Below, in pieces: positions 17,271-26,653 of a stretch of 54,682 nt of DNA. A model generated the notes under the pieces. It did no database searches and had not been told where the DNA came from. It worked only from the letters and a program-made list of their open reading frames with translations. Position 1 is the first letter of the stretch. Each line of letters begins with the position of its first letter. The stretch spans positions 1 to 54,682 of the forward strand of contig SIAP01000013.1 of the NCBI GenBank assembly GCA_009691725.1, given 5' to 3'. The position numbers and the translations under genes were made by a program. The DNA comes from Phycisphaerales bacterium. GTDB lineage: Bacteria; Planctomycetota; Phycisphaerae; Phycisphaerales; SM1A02.

Positions 17271-17837
17271 TCAGTGTGCTGGCGTCGTGTGCCACTTGAC
17301 ATTGCACCCCATCGATGGGCGTTGATCGCTCAGCGGTGGCTCTCCAGCGAGGAGTGCATCGACTGCATGTCGGAGGTCCCTTCCAGTGGCGTGTGAACCC
17401 GAGTGTGGTCGACTCTCGTCCAGTTGCCCCCGATAGACCAATCTGTGGGACGCATCGAAGAGGAAAAAGTCGGGGGTGCACGCCGCGTGAAAGGCGTGTG
17501 CCACCGATTGAGTTGCATCATGGAGGTAGGGAAAGTTCCAACCATGTGCGCGAGCCATCGCGACCATCTTGTCCGGGGCATCTTCCGGGTACGCGCGCGC
17601 ATCATTCGAGCAGACTCCAAGAACGCAGACGCCGCGCGTTGGGAAGTCATCCCCAACTCTGGCGAGCTCCTCTTGAATGTGGATGACGAATGGGCAGTGG
17701 TTGCAAATGAACATCACGAGCAGTGGCTTTCCGAGAAAGTCTGCGGTACGAACCATTGCGTTCGTCGTGACATCGGTCAATGAAAAAGATGGGCAAATCG
17801 TGCCCAGCGGAATCATTGTGGAGGGTGTCAATGCCAT
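17271..17837 (-). CDS. Thioredoxin-fold redoxin (NHCPF-type)
   Basis: 188 residues from ATG 17837. The family signature LVMFICNHCPFVIHIQEEL puts a Cys-x-x-Cys (CNHC) at the thioredoxin active-site position. Supporting motifs are VLGVCSNDARAYPEDAPDKM, FPYLHDATQSVAHAFHAACT, PDFFLFDASHRLVYRGQLD and the C-terminal PSMGCNVKWH, all typical of a stand-alone AhpC/TSA-like redoxin family common in marine bacteria. A cytoplasmic thiol oxidoreductase or peroxidase role is inferred. No signal peptide is seen. An upstream in-frame start (17891) would add 18 residues that do not look native. Confidence 0.8.
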   Translation of the reverse strand: MALTPSTMIPLGTICPSFSLTDVTTNAMVRTADFLGKPLLVMFICNHCPFVIHIQEELARVGDDFPTRGVCVLGVCSNDARAYPEDAPDKMVAMARAHGWNFPYLHDATQSVAHAFHAACTPDFFLFDASHRLVYRGQLDESRPHSGSHATGRDLRHAVDALLAGEPPLSDQRPSMGCNVKWHTTPAH

Positions 17838-17904
17838 GCGGAGATCCTGTGGGCCTGAGTGCGACTTGCGAATGCTGAACCAGAATGCCATAGTAGACGA
17901 CGCG

Positions 17905-18186
17905 ATGGAGACAATCAGTGACGATGGCCACGACGACGATCCAACCGACGAGGATCAGGCACGGTTTTCAAAGCCGATGGACGCTCGTTGTCCAGAGTGC
18001 GGCGCGGCCGTTGTTGATGAGGTCGAAATCTGTCCAAAGTGCCACAGTTTCCTGTGGGACGAGCTCTGGGATGCTCCCCAGAAAACTCCGACACGACCCA
18101 CTCCCTCGTGGCGTGGGCTCTCGATCGCGCTGATGATCATTGCCGCGCTTGCACTCACCGGACTGCTCGCGGTCCTCTTTCGTTGA
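17905..18186 (+). CDS. Small zinc-ribbon membrane protein
   Basis: 93 residues from ATG 17905. An acidic N-terminus (SDDGHDDDPTDEDQ) leads into a zinc ribbon with two Cys-x-x-Cys knuckles (RCPECGAAVVDEVEICPKCH). A C-terminal membrane segment follows (LSIALMIIAALALTGLLAVLF). Small zinc-ribbon/TM proteins of this kind are common and mostly uncharacterised. The open frame extends upstream into the divergent redoxin gene, so the true start is uncertain; an earlier start between 17838 and 17905 is possible. Confidence 0.65.
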   Translation: METISDDGHDDDPTDEDQARFSKPMDARCPECGAAVVDEVEICPKCHSFLWDELWDAPQKTPTRPTPSWRGLSIALMIIAALALTGLLAVLFR

Positions 18187-18206
18187 ACGCCCGGCGAAGC
18201 AATCAA

Positions 18207-18279
<73 letters not shown>

Positions 18280-18294
18280 GCGTTGAGGGGGGGC

Positions 18295-18323
18295 AGTATA
18301 GCGGTCTCGTCGGAGTCAGTCAC
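18295..18323 (-). promoter_or_regulatory. Putative promoter of tRNA-Lys
   Basis: On the minus strand, GTGACT (18323-18318) and TATACT (18300-18295) are separated by exactly 17 bp, 15 bp upstream of the tRNA 5' end. The -35 overlaps the last codons of secA. Confidence 0.55.
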
Positions 18324-21300
18324 TTCTTTCCGCAACACTGCTTGTACTTTTTCCCAGATCCGCATGGGCAGGGTTCGTTGCGTCCGACTGCGCTGGGAGC
18401 ATCCGGTGCAACGACAACCCGTGGACGTGTCATGTTCGTCGTGGTCCCTGCAAGCGCAGCGGCAGATCTGGCTGGAGGCGTTCCGGCGCGATCCGCGATG
18501 GCGATGTCGCGCTCCTGCGCTTGCGTCGGAACGACCGCTGCGATTGGAGCACCAGCGGGAAGTTCGCTGCCTGTTCCGACCGGTGCTGCGGATGTCGCAT
18601 CGGTTGCAGAGTTCGCTGATTGTGTCGCCGACGGTGCACCAGTCGATGCACCAATTTGAGCGACCGCCGGAGTCGGCGGCCGCATCTGCTGTGGAGAGAG
18701 TTTCCCCTTGAATACAAGGTCTGTGACACGCTCGCGGATGCTCGCGAGCATCTCTCCAAAGTGCCGTGACGACTCCTTCTTGAACTCAATCCGAGGATCC
18801 TTCTGGCTGAAAGATCGGAACGAAATCGAATCGCGCGTCTGATCCATCGCGTGCAAATGATCCTTCCACGCTTGATCGAGAATCTGCAGCAGCACGAATC
18901 GCTCAAACTGTTCGAGTTCTTCGCGCAGGAGGCGAGCGAATCGTTGGTTGAGAAATGCCACAGGATCTGCGCTGACTTCCGCTCGCTCGCTTGGTGTAAG
19001 TCTCACAAACAGTGTCTGCTGTACCCAATGCTCGATGGCAGCCGTGCGCTGCTCTGGATCGGCCACCGGCGATCCATCCGCATTGGTCAGGCTAGCGAGA
19101 ACGCGGGTCACACGATCACTGATCCGCTGCGCATCCCATGTGCGTGCTTCGGCGAGGAGCAACTTCTTGAGTTCGGCTGGATCCGTTGATGGAAGCGAGC
19201 GTGGATTCCAATCAAGTTCGTATCGACCGCGCGCCCATCCGCAGAATTGCGTCAGCGCGGGTTCAGGAAATGCCTGAATATTGAGATTGACAAACTCGAT
19301 GGCGAAGTCGATGGGGTACTCAAGCTCGCGCCTTCCGTACGCGTCGTGAATCGCAGTTCGCAATCGGGCTGTTGCCTCGTGCGGTTCGCGGATGCCCTCC
19401 AGAAGTGCCTCATCCAGCGGAGTTCCCAGCATTCTCTGCGCCCAGTGCAAGAGGTCACGGGCTCCATAGCCCGGCTGCAAGAATGGTTCGAGTGGGCTGA
19501 GGTCAATCTTTGCGTACCGCTCTTGCACGGCCGCCTCGAGGCGCTGCACAACTCCTTGTCGCCCTTCTGCGTCAATGACTTCATCGGTGATCACCGCACC
19601 GTAGGACTTCATAGCCCATTCGATCACGCCCGCGCGATCCCATTCGGCGGGATCCGAGTCATCTGGAATGTATTCACCAATGGTGACTGTGATCTGCCCA
19701 GACGCTTCTTCGAGTGTGTCAACCGTGACAGTCTTGAGCACCTGCTCTCGGTCCTTGCCCTTGAACCGTTCGGCATCGATCATCACACCAAACGCTTCCC
19801 ACACCCACTGCGAAATCGTGCCAGGGACGTGCAGCGGCGAGAGATAGATTGCCACAGCATCTGCGACGGCCTCGTCAATAAAGGCAAAGACTGCCTGTTT
19901 GATGCCACGACCCTCCAAGATGGGCTGTCGCCGTCCATAGAAGTCTCTCCGCTGCACTTCCATTGGTTCGTCGTAGTCCAGGATCGTCTTGCGTATCTGG
20001 AAGTTGCGTTCTTCGACCTTGCGCTGTGCGCTCTCGACTGCGCGGCTGAGCATCGGTGCTTCGATCGAATCGCCCTCCTTCATGCCGAAACGGCTCAGCA
20101 CATTGAGCGTGGTCTTGCCAGCAAACATCTTCATCAGCTCATCATCGAGCGCGAGGAAGAATCGGGACTGTCCCTGATCTCCCTGACGACCAGACCGGCC
20201 ACGAAGTTGGTTGTCGATCCGTCGACTCTCGTGTCGCTCTGTTCCAACAATGTGGAGCCCGCCCAGCTCGTTGACGGACGTGAAGAAGCGCAATCGATGC
20301 ATGCTCCATCCCGCCGCGTCGAGTTCTCGTTCGAGCAACGAGTCGGAGAGTGATTCGATCTTCTTCGCAGTCAAGTCCCGCTGTTCGGCGACCCAGTAGC
20401 GAAGCAGTGCGGTGCGAATGGTCGCGTCATCCATCGCCTCGAGTTCTTTCTTTCCGATCTCCAGAAATCGCCCTGCCAAGTGACGATGGATCAACGCAAT
20501 GCACGCCACTTCACCCAGGTTCGCATCCGCCTCTCTCGGTGCGATGTTGCGACGCTTCCAGTGCTCCACGAGCGCGACCGTGTCGATCTGCCCGAGTTTG
20601 ATGTCCGTTCCACGGCCTGCCATGTTGGTGGCAATCATCACCGCACCAAGTTGACCGGCACTCTGGATGATGTCTGCTTCGCGTTCATGTTGCTTTGCGT
20701 TGAGGACTTCATGCCGAATCCCATGTTTTTCGGTGAGCATGCGGCTGAGGACTTCGCTCTTGGCAACGCTGGTCGTTCCAACGAGGACGGGCGCGCCTGT
20801 GTCGTGGATTCGCTCGATGACATCGACGATTCGCTCCCACTTGTCCTTCTGCGAGATGAAGACGAGGTCCTGTCGGTCAACTCGGACCGCAGCAACATTG
20901 GTCGGGATGGACACCACCGAAAGTCTGTAGATCTCGTGAAACTCAGTGGCTTCGGTATCCGCGGTGCCCGTCATCCCAGAGAGTCGTTCGTAGAGTTTGA
21001 AATAGTTCTGGATGGTGATGGTGGCCATCGTCTGAGTCTCCTCCTTGATACGCACTCCTTCCTTTGCTTCGACCGCTTGATGCAAACCATCTGACCACTG
21101 CCTGCCAACCATCTTGCGTCCCGTGTTCTGGTCGACAATGACAACACCCAACTGCCCATCCTCATCTGGGGCGACGACATAATCACGATCGCCCTGATAG
21201 ACCGTATGTGCGCGAACGGATTGTTCCAACAGATGGGGCATGTCCATGTTTTCGCCGACATAGAACGACCCGATCTTTGCATCGCGCTGCGCCTCCTCAA

Positions 21301-22531
21301 CCCCTTCGTGGGTGAGCGTGGCGCGCTTCTTATCCATCTCAAGTTCGTAGTACTGTGTGAATCGATCGCGCTCGCGCTCGTTCACAGGCAATTGCTTGCG
21401 AGCGTCATCGAGTCGCTTCTTGATCGCAGGCACGGATGACTTGTCGCGTGCGTTGCGAATGTCTCCCTCAGCTCCCGCAATCTGCGCCTGACAGTGTTTG
21501 ACTCGTTCATCTGCGCTCTGCCACTCGCCCTGCTTGGTCACAAGGTGCAACGCCAGTCGATTGGCGAGGTCGTAGCGGGGCTGCTGATTGAAGGCCTGTC
21601 CCGAAATGATGAGTGGAGTCCGAGCTTCATCGATCAGCGTGGAATCAACCTCGTCCACGATCGCAAACTGTCTGTGTTTTTGCACTTGATCCGATGCGCG
21701 AACCTTCATATTGTCGCGCAGATAATCGAATCCAAACTCGCTCGTCGTTCCATAGAGCACATCGCAGGAGTAGGCGACGACTTTGTCACCATGCCGCTGC
21801 ATGTGCATGGGATGGATCGCACCAACCGTCAATCCCACCGCCCGATAGAAGGGGAATGTCCAATCGCGGTCGCGCTGCACGAGGTAATCATTGACCGTCA
21901 CGACATGGACCTGTTTCTCTTCGCAGGCTGCGAGGTAGCACGCGAGTGGTCCAACGATTGTCTTTCCCTCACCGGTCTTCATTTCGGCGATGCGCCCTTC
22001 GCTGAGCACAATGCCGCCAATGATTTGCACATCGAATGGGCGAGCTCGAAAGGGGGGACGACTCTCTGGAAGGAGTTCTCGGATCGCCTGATAGACAACG
22101 AGCGGGATGTCGAGCAGTTGCCATCCCGCAATGTCGCCCTGACAACCACGAAGATCTCCACTTGGCTCACGCGGCGCCATCGCATCCATCGCGGCGCGGG
22201 TCTCCATGAACGCCTGACGCGCTGGTTCGGGCAATCGTGTTGGATCGAAGCCGAGCGCCGGATTGAAAATGTTCCGAATGCCGACCGCTCGATCCATCGC
22301 TTCTCGCGCGCACGCGAATATCTCTGGGATCATGTCGTAGGGGCGTTCTCCCTTGGTGACGCGCGCTCGGAAGAGCGGTGTCATCTCGCGCAGCTGCGTG
22401 TCAGTCATCGCTGCGAATGTGGGTTCGAGAGCGTTGACCTTGTCAACGATGCGCAGATAGCGGCGAACCATCCGCTGGTTCTGGGTTCCAAAGGTCTTCC
22501 GAATGACATAATCAAGGACTGGAATGGGCAT
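18320..22531 (-). CDS. secA: Protein translocase ATPase SecA, enlarged planctomycete form
   Basis: 1403 residues, against about 900 in E. coli. The motor core is intact: EMKTGEGKTIVG (Walker A, about 183-194), the VHVVTVNDYLVQRD motif, YGTTSEFGFDYLRDNM, FAIVDEVDSTLIDEARTPLI (DEAD equivalent), and MIATNMAGRGTDIKLG (motif VI). The C-terminus ends with the zinc-binding SEC-C motif NEPCPCGSGKKYKQCCGKK. The extra length comes from an N-terminal insertion before RPFDVQIIGG, a charged helical insertion in the region following TLIDEARTPL, and a long addition after the second ATPase half. It drives Sec-dependent export, which the many signal-peptide proteins here would use. No other Sec gene is adjacent. 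Confidence 0.95.
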   Translation of the reverse strand: MPIPVLDYVIRKTFGTQNQRMVRRYLRIVDKVNALEPTFAAMTDTQLREMTPLFRARVTKGERPYDMIPEIFACAREAMDRAVGIRNIFNPALGFDPTRLPEPARQAFMETRAAMDAMAPREPSGDLRGCQGDIAGWQLLDIPLVVYQAIRELLPESRPPFRARPFDVQIIGGIVLSEGRIAEMKTGEGKTIVGPLACYLAACEEKQVHVVTVNDYLVQRDRDWTFPFYRAVGLTVGAIHPMHMQRHGDKVVAYSCDVLYGTTSEFGFDYLRDNMKVRASDQVQKHRQFAIVDEVDSTLIDEARTPLIISGQAFNQQPRYDLANRLALHLVTKQGEWQSADERVKHCQAQIAGAEGDIRNARDKSSVPAIKKRLDDARKQLPVNERERDRFTQYYELEMDKKRATLTHEGVEEAQRDAKIGSFYVGENMDMPHLLEQSVRAHTVYQGDRDYVVAPDEDGQLGVVIVDQNTGRKMVGRQWSDGLHQAVEAKEGVRIKEETQTMATITIQNYFKLYERLSGMTGTADTEATEFHEIYRLSVVSIPTNVAAVRVDRQDLVFISQKDKWERIVDVIERIHDTGAPVLVGTTSVAKSEVLSRMLTEKHGIRHEVLNAKQHEREADIIQSAGQLGAVMIATNMAGRGTDIKLGQIDTVALVEHWKRRNIAPREADANLGEVACIALIHRHLAGRFLEIGKKELEAMDDATIRTALLRYWVAEQRDLTAKKIESLSDSLLERELDAAGWSMHRLRFFTSVNELGGLHIVGTERHESRRIDNQLRGRSGRQGDQGQSRFFLALDDELMKMFAGKTTLNVLSRFGMKEGDSIEAPMLSRAVESAQRKVEERNFQIRKTILDYDEPMEVQRRDFYGRRQPILEGRGIKQAVFAFIDEAVADAVAIYLSPLHVPGTISQWVWEAFGVMIDAERFKGKDREQVLKTVTVDTLEEASGQITVTIGEYIPDDSDPAEWDRAGVIEWAMKSYGAVITDEVIDAEGRQGVVQRLEAAVQERYAKIDLSPLEPFLQPGYGARDLLHWAQRMLGTPLDEALLEGIREPHEATARLRTAIHDAYGRRELEYPIDFAIEFVNLNIQAFPEPALTQFCGWARGRYELDWNPRSLPSTDPAELKKLLLAEARTWDAQRISDRVTRVLASLTNADGSPVADPEQRTAAIEHWVQQTLFVRLTPSERAEVSADPVAFLNQRFARLLREELEQFERFVLLQILDQAWKDHLHAMDQTRDSISFRSFSQKDPRIEFKKESSRHFGEMLASIRERVTDLVFKGKLSPQQMRPPTPAVAQIGASTGAPSATQSANSATDATSAAPVGTGSELPAGAPIAAVVPTQAQERDIAIADRAGTPPARSAAALAGTTTNMTRPRVVVAPDAPSAVGRNEPCPCGSGKKYKQCCGKK

Positions 22532-22609
22532 GGTGTGGTTGCTCTTGAATCGTGCGGGATGAACCGCGCGATGGGTGAAATGGATTGAAGTACAAAAATG
22601 CCAACGCGA

Positions 22610-22912
22610 TCAACACACTGCAGAGCAGGGTGGAGGCGCAGCGCAGAGGCACATGGTTGGGGCGCGCCCAATCCAGGTCACCATCGGTGAAGCATGTCGA
22701 TGTCCATCGATCAGATCGGTCGAAGCCACATGCGAAGTCGCGGCTTGAGTCGATCGCTTTAGAACCGCGACTCCGATGTACGTCGATGAGGTCGTTGACA
22801 CCGCACGCGATCCAGCAAAGGCATAACTCCCTGCGGAACAGGCGAGTGGTGCACCGAGCGCTGCGAGCGTCAGGAGCAGGGTGAAGAGGGTCGGGTGGAT
22901 GATCGAAGTCAC
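22610..22912 (-). CDS. Putative small exported or membrane protein, possibly frameshifted
   Basis: From GTG 22912 this frame gives 100 residues starting MTSIIHPTLFTLLLTLAALG, a good signal or membrane segment, followed by a small/polar stretch. The last 25 residues (from about 22685) look less natural. Meanwhile another minus frame, open to the stop at 22512, then encodes a strong hydrophobic segment, CASTLLCSVLIALAFLYF. So either the gene ends at 22610 as listed, or a frameshift separates two parts of one membrane protein that would run into the secA start. No family is recognised. Confidence 0.35.
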   Translation of the reverse strand: MTSIIHPTLFTLLLTLAALGAPLACSAGSYAFAGSRAVSTTSSTYIGVAVLKRSTQAATSHVASTDLIDGHRHASPMVTWIGRAPTMCLCAAPPPCSAVC

Positions 22913-22998
22913 GTCGTTGCTATTGTGGCACTGATTCGACCTATCGGCAAGTGGAAGTCTGTACTCTTGCGTTTGCGGCGCACTCGTGGAGCCCGCAT

Positions 22999-23072
22999 GG
23001 GGTGGTAGCTCAGCGGTCCAGAGCCCCTGACTCATAATCGGTGAGACCCGGGTTCGAATCCCGGCCGCCCCA
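22999..23072 (+). tRNA. tRNA with CAT anticodon (Met or lysidine-type Ile)
   Basis: A 74-nt cloverleaf. The acceptor GGGGTGG pairs with CCGCCCC, with discriminator A. The T-arm is CCGGGTTCGAATCCCGG. The anticodon loop CTCATAA gives CAT. The anticodon stem CCTGA/TCGGT has a 27-43 mismatch and one G-U. The GACTCATAATC context resembles tRNA-Ile2, but elongator Met cannot be excluded. The A1-unpaired feature of initiator tRNA is absent (G1-C72 pairs). CCA is not encoded. Confidence 0.9.
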
Positions 23073-23152
23073 TTGTTTCGCTCGCCGATCCCCCGCTGAA
23101 CGCCCTCCACGGTCGGCACCATCCAACTCGCGACGCCGCTACTCTTCGTCTC

Positions 23153-23953
23153 GTGTCCCATCGCATCGACGCCATCTTTGCGCAACTGAGACGGAAGAAG
23201 CGAGCAGCGTTGATGCCCTTCATCACGGGGGGATATCCATCTCTTGAAGTCACGACTGCAGCGATTCCAGCACTCGCCGCTGCGGGAGCATCGATTCTTG
23301 AGATCGGCTTTCCATTCAGTGATCCGATCGCGGACGGTCCTGTGATTTCTGCAAGCATGACTGATGCGCTTGCGAGCGGCGCGACCATCGGGGGACTCTT
23401 TGATGCGGTTCGCTTGGCTCGACGCGTCTGTGATGTCGGACTCGTTGCCATGGCAAGTGTTTCAATCATCACGAAGATCGGTCCCGACGTCTTTGCCGCG
23501 CGCGCGGTGGATGCTGGATTTGATGGGCTCATCGTGCCCGACTTAGATCTGGCAGTCGCGCCAGAATGGGCGGAAGTGTGCGCGGATCGAGGGATCGCCC
23601 TCGCGCTCCTCGTGGCGCCGACATCATCGTTGGTTCGAATTGCAACCATCACGCAACTCTCCCGTGGATTCGTCTATCTCTTGGCTCGCACTGGAGTGAC
23701 TGGAGAGCGAGACTCGAATCCAGATATTGCAAAATCCGTGGCCACAATTCGAGCTGCAACCGCGCTCCCCATCGCTGCTGGCTTTGGGGTGTCGACTCCC
23801 GAGCATGTGGCAGCCGTCACAGCGCACGCGGACGCAGCCATTGTCGGGAGCGCCATCGTGCGACGAATGGCAGGTGACGATCCGGTGCATGGAGCCTCCG
23901 GATTCACCAGACGCCTTGCGAGTGGACTGCGCGTTGGCGAACTTTCCTCGTGA
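23153..23953 (+). CDS. trpA: Tryptophan synthase alpha subunit
   Basis: 266 residues from GTG 23153. It cleaves indole-3-glycerol phosphate to indole for the beta subunit. Catalytic residues are present: Glu50 in LEIGFPFSDP and Asp61 in DPIADGPVI. Other barrel motifs are LMPFITGGYPS, GLIVPDLDL, YLLARTGVTGER and the phosphate-binding AAGFGVSTPEHV and AIVGSAIVRR. The beta subunit gene is not in the window. Instead the stop overlaps the GTG start of a sugar ABC ATPase, an unusual neighbour for a trp gene. Confidence 0.93.
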   Translation: MSHRIDAIFAQLRRKKRAALMPFITGGYPSLEVTTAAIPALAAAGASILEIGFPFSDPIADGPVISASMTDALASGATIGGLFDAVRLARRVCDVGLVAMASVSIITKIGPDVFAARAVDAGFDGLIVPDLDLAVAPEWAEVCADRGIALALLVAPTSSLVRIATITQLSRGFVYLLARTGVTGERDSNPDIAKSVATIRAATALPIAAGFGVSTPEHVAAVTAHADAAIVGSAIVRRMAGDDPVHGASGFTRRLASGLRVGELSS

Positions 23954-25557
23954 GCGACCCAGCGCCGCTCTCTGATGCGAGTCGCGGGATGACGGAGGAG
24001 GTCGTTCTCGCCGTGCGGTCAGTGACTGTGGAGTACCCCGGTGTGCGTGCGTTGGATTCCGTCTCGATTGCCTTTCGATCGCATGAAATCCATGCAATCG
24101 TCGGCGAAAACGGTGCGGGGAAGAGCACGCTGATGAGGGTGCTTGCGGGTGCCGTCGAACCATCGCACGGGTCGCTCGAACTCTGCGGTCGATCCGTGAA
24201 GTTTGCGCAGCCATCCGATGCGATCCGCGGGGGGATCGCCATGGTGCATCAGGAACTGAATCTGGTTCCAACGCTGACTGTTGCCGAGAACATTTCGCTC
24301 GGGCGCGAACCGATGCGACGCGGTGGAGTCAGTGTGAATCGCCCGCTCCAAGTGGCTCGTGCGATTGAACTGCTCGCAGTGGTCGGTGCGCAGATTGATC
24401 CACAACGCCTCGCATCGTCGCTGTCGATTGCACAGGCGCAGTTTGTTGAAATCGCCAAGTGCCTCGCAAGCGAAGCACGAGTGCTCATCTTTGACGAACC
24501 GACCGCAGTGCTTGGCGCAAACGAAGCGGTTCGGCTCCACAAAGTGCTTGAGCAACTTCGCACCGCTGGACGCACGATCATTTTCATTTCTCATCATCTC
24601 GACGAGGTTGCGTCTCTTGCGGACTGTGTGAGCGTCCTGCGGGATGGTGCTCTCGTTGCCGCGTTCCGCCGTCATGGAAAGGGTCCACTCCAGGATGCTG
24701 CAGGTGACAGCGTCGATGCAGCGCGTCTTGCCTGCGCGATGGTTGGTCGTTCGGTTGGATCGATCTATCCTCCCAAAGGAAACGCATTTGTTGGGGAGAA
24801 CGCAATCGAATTGCGCCACTTTGGCGCACAGGGTCGATCGCAGGGAATCAATCTCGCCGTTGCGCGCGGGGAGATCGTTGGGCTTGCCGGGCTCGTCGGG
24901 AGTGGTCGCACCGAGACTGCGGAGGCCATCGTTGGACTACGCGCTGCCGTTGGCACTCTGTTGATACGCGGCCGTGCGATGCGCCCATCAAGTCCACGCA
25001 CCGCGATGCGTGCAGGCATTGGATATGTCAGCGAGGATCGCAAGGGGAGTGGGCTTCAACTCTCGCTGTCGTGCATCGAGAACACGACGCTCCCATCGCT
25101 CGATGCGGTTTCGAAGTATTGTGGGTTGGTTGTGGATCGAAAGGCGCAGCGCGCCGTGACTGCAAAGTGGATCGCTGCCTTGGGAGTGCGATGTGCTCGG
25201 CCAGCGTTGCCGGTCTCCACGCTCTCGGGTGGGAATCAGCAGAAGATTGCACTCGCCCGCTGGCTCGAAACGAAACCACATGTTCTCATCATCGATGAAC
25301 CGACACGGGGTGTGGATGTTGGAGCCAAGGGTGAGATCTACGACATCATTGCGCGGCTCGCACGCGGTGGTCTTGCGTGCATCATCATCAGTTCGGAGCT
25401 TCCAGAGTTGATCGGACTTGCGCATCGGGTGGTCGTGATCCATGCAGGACGGGTGGCAGGGGAGATCGATCGCGCTGGACTCATGCAACGCGATTGTGAG
25501 TCGCAGATCATGCGTCTTGCATCAGGGATACCAATCGAACTCGAAGGGGCTGCATGA
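23950..25557 (+). CDS. Ribose-type sugar ABC transporter, tandem ATP-binding protein
   Basis: 535 residues with two ABC domains in tandem, as in RbsA/MglA. Domain 1 has Walker A VGENGAGKST, Q-loop MVHQELNL, signature LSIAQAQFVEIAKCL and Walker B VLIFDEPTAVL. Domain 2 has a degenerate P-loop (GLAGLVGSGRTE, normal for this family), YVSEDRKGSGL, signature LSGGNQQKIALARWL and Walker B VLIIDEPTRGVDVG. It powers uptake of a sugar or similar solute. The start overlaps the trpA stop (GTGA) and the stop overlaps the permease start (ATGA). The substrate is unknown. Confidence 0.92.
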   Translation: MSDPAPLSDASRGMTEEVVLAVRSVTVEYPGVRALDSVSIAFRSHEIHAIVGENGAGKSTLMRVLAGAVEPSHGSLELCGRSVKFAQPSDAIRGGIAMVHQELNLVPTLTVAENISLGREPMRRGGVSVNRPLQVARAIELLAVVGAQIDPQRLASSLSIAQAQFVEIAKCLASEARVLIFDEPTAVLGANEAVRLHKVLEQLRTAGRTIIFISHHLDEVASLADCVSVLRDGALVAAFRRHGKGPLQDAAGDSVDAARLACAMVGRSVGSIYPPKGNAFVGENAIELRHFGAQGRSQGINLAVARGEIVGLAGLVGSGRTETAEAIVGLRAAVGTLLIRGRAMRPSSPRTAMRAGIGYVSEDRKGSGLQLSLSCIENTTLPSLDAVSKYCGLVVDRKAQRAVTAKWIAALGVRCARPALPVSTLSGGNQQKIALARWLETKPHVLIIDEPTRGVDVGAKGEIYDIIARLARGGLACIIISSELPELIGLAHRVVVIHAGRVAGEIDRAGLMQRDCESQIMRLASGIPIELEGAA

Positions 25558-26576
25558 TCGGCCGTGCTGGCATCGACTGGCGTCACTTTCAGGTCATCCT
25601 TGAACGATGGGGAGTGCTTGTGGCATTCGCACTTCTCCTAGGGATAAGCACATACAAGCAAGGATTCGACTTCCTCAATCCAGAGAATGTGCGCGCTCTC
25701 CTGAACTCGAATGCGCCAGTGGGGATTCTCGCGGTTGGCATGACTCTGGTCATCGCCTGCGGCGGAATTGATCTTTCGGTGGGAAGCATTGTGGTCCTCG
25801 CCGCAGCACTTGGAACCACCGCGATGAATCGTTGTATTGAGAGCGGTGCCTCGGAGTTGAATGCGGTGCTGCTCGGCGGCGCGGTCACGATTGGATCTGG
25901 AATCCTCGCAGGGTGTGTGAATGGAGCGCTCGTCGTCTTCGGTCGAATTGCACCATTCATCGCAACGCTTGGGGGGCTCGCCGCATTTCGCTCGATGTCA
26001 CTCGCCATCGCCGATGCAGGGGAGATTCGATCGCAGAGTGCGGCACTCTTCAGTGCGCTCGGTCGCGGCGGGATACCGATTCCAGGGCTCGAGAATGCTG
26101 GTGGAAAACCGCTCACTCTCTCGTACAGCACGGTCATCTTCTTTGTCGTCGCGGCGATCGCGCAGTGGTTTCTCTCCCGCGCGCGATTCGGACGGCATCT
26201 CATTGCAGTCGGCGCGAATGAGACCGCGGCTCGGTACTCGGGGGTGTCGGTTGCATGGATTCGATTTCGCGTCTACGCGGTGATGGGGTTGCTCGCAGGA
26301 GTCGCCGCACTCGTGCAGAGTTCACGAATGAATTCTGTGTCGACCTCGCAACTTGGACTCGGCAGCGAACTTGATGCGATCGCAGCGGTTGTCATCGGCG
26401 GCACGAGTTTGCGCGGCGGATTTGGTCGAGTCTGGGGAACCGTGGTTGGAGTTCTGATTCTTGGAATGATCACCAACGTGCTCACGATTTCGGGCGTGAG
26501 TCCCTACTGGCAGGGGGCAATCAAGGGGGCAGTCATCGTGCTTGCAGTGCTTGTCCAACGTCCAGCTCGTGCGTAG
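25554..26576 (+). CDS. Ribose-type sugar ABC transporter permease
   Basis: 340 residues with about eight to ten hydrophobic spans. Family motifs are GILAVGMTLVIACGGIDLSV followed by GSIVVLAAAL, the loop FIATLGGLAAFRSMSLAIAD, and AIGANETAARYSGV-like text (here VGANETAARYSGVSV). AIAAVVIGGTSLRGGFGRVW is also present, with a late ILGMITNVLTI span. It forms the membrane channel for the adjacent ATPase and overlaps that gene by 4 bp. A 77-bp gap follows before the binding protein. Confidence 0.92.
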   Translation: MIGRAGIDWRHFQVILERWGVLVAFALLLGISTYKQGFDFLNPENVRALLNSNAPVGILAVGMTLVIACGGIDLSVGSIVVLAAALGTTAMNRCIESGASELNAVLLGGAVTIGSGILAGCVNGALVVFGRIAPFIATLGGLAAFRSMSLAIADAGEIRSQSAALFSALGRGGIPIPGLENAGGKPLTLSYSTVIFFVVAAIAQWFLSRARFGRHLIAVGANETAARYSGVSVAWIRFRVYAVMGLLAGVAALVQSSRMNSVSTSQLGLGSELDAIAAVVIGGTSLRGGFGRVWGTVVGVLILGMITNVLTISGVSPYWQGAIKGAVIVLAVLVQRPARA

Positions 26577-26653
26577 GCCGCAGGGCATTCGAGGGATCGC
26601 GCGGATCAGGCGGTTTGCAGCGAGCGGAATTGAATTGCGGTAGTGTCCATTCC

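Noticed and set aside
19247-20353. Long plus-strand open frame of 368 codons (and others at 20480-21094 and 21494-22588)
   Set aside because: Antisense to secA, whose minus frame is fully motif-supported; the translation is Cys/His/Arg-rich with no fold-like pattern.
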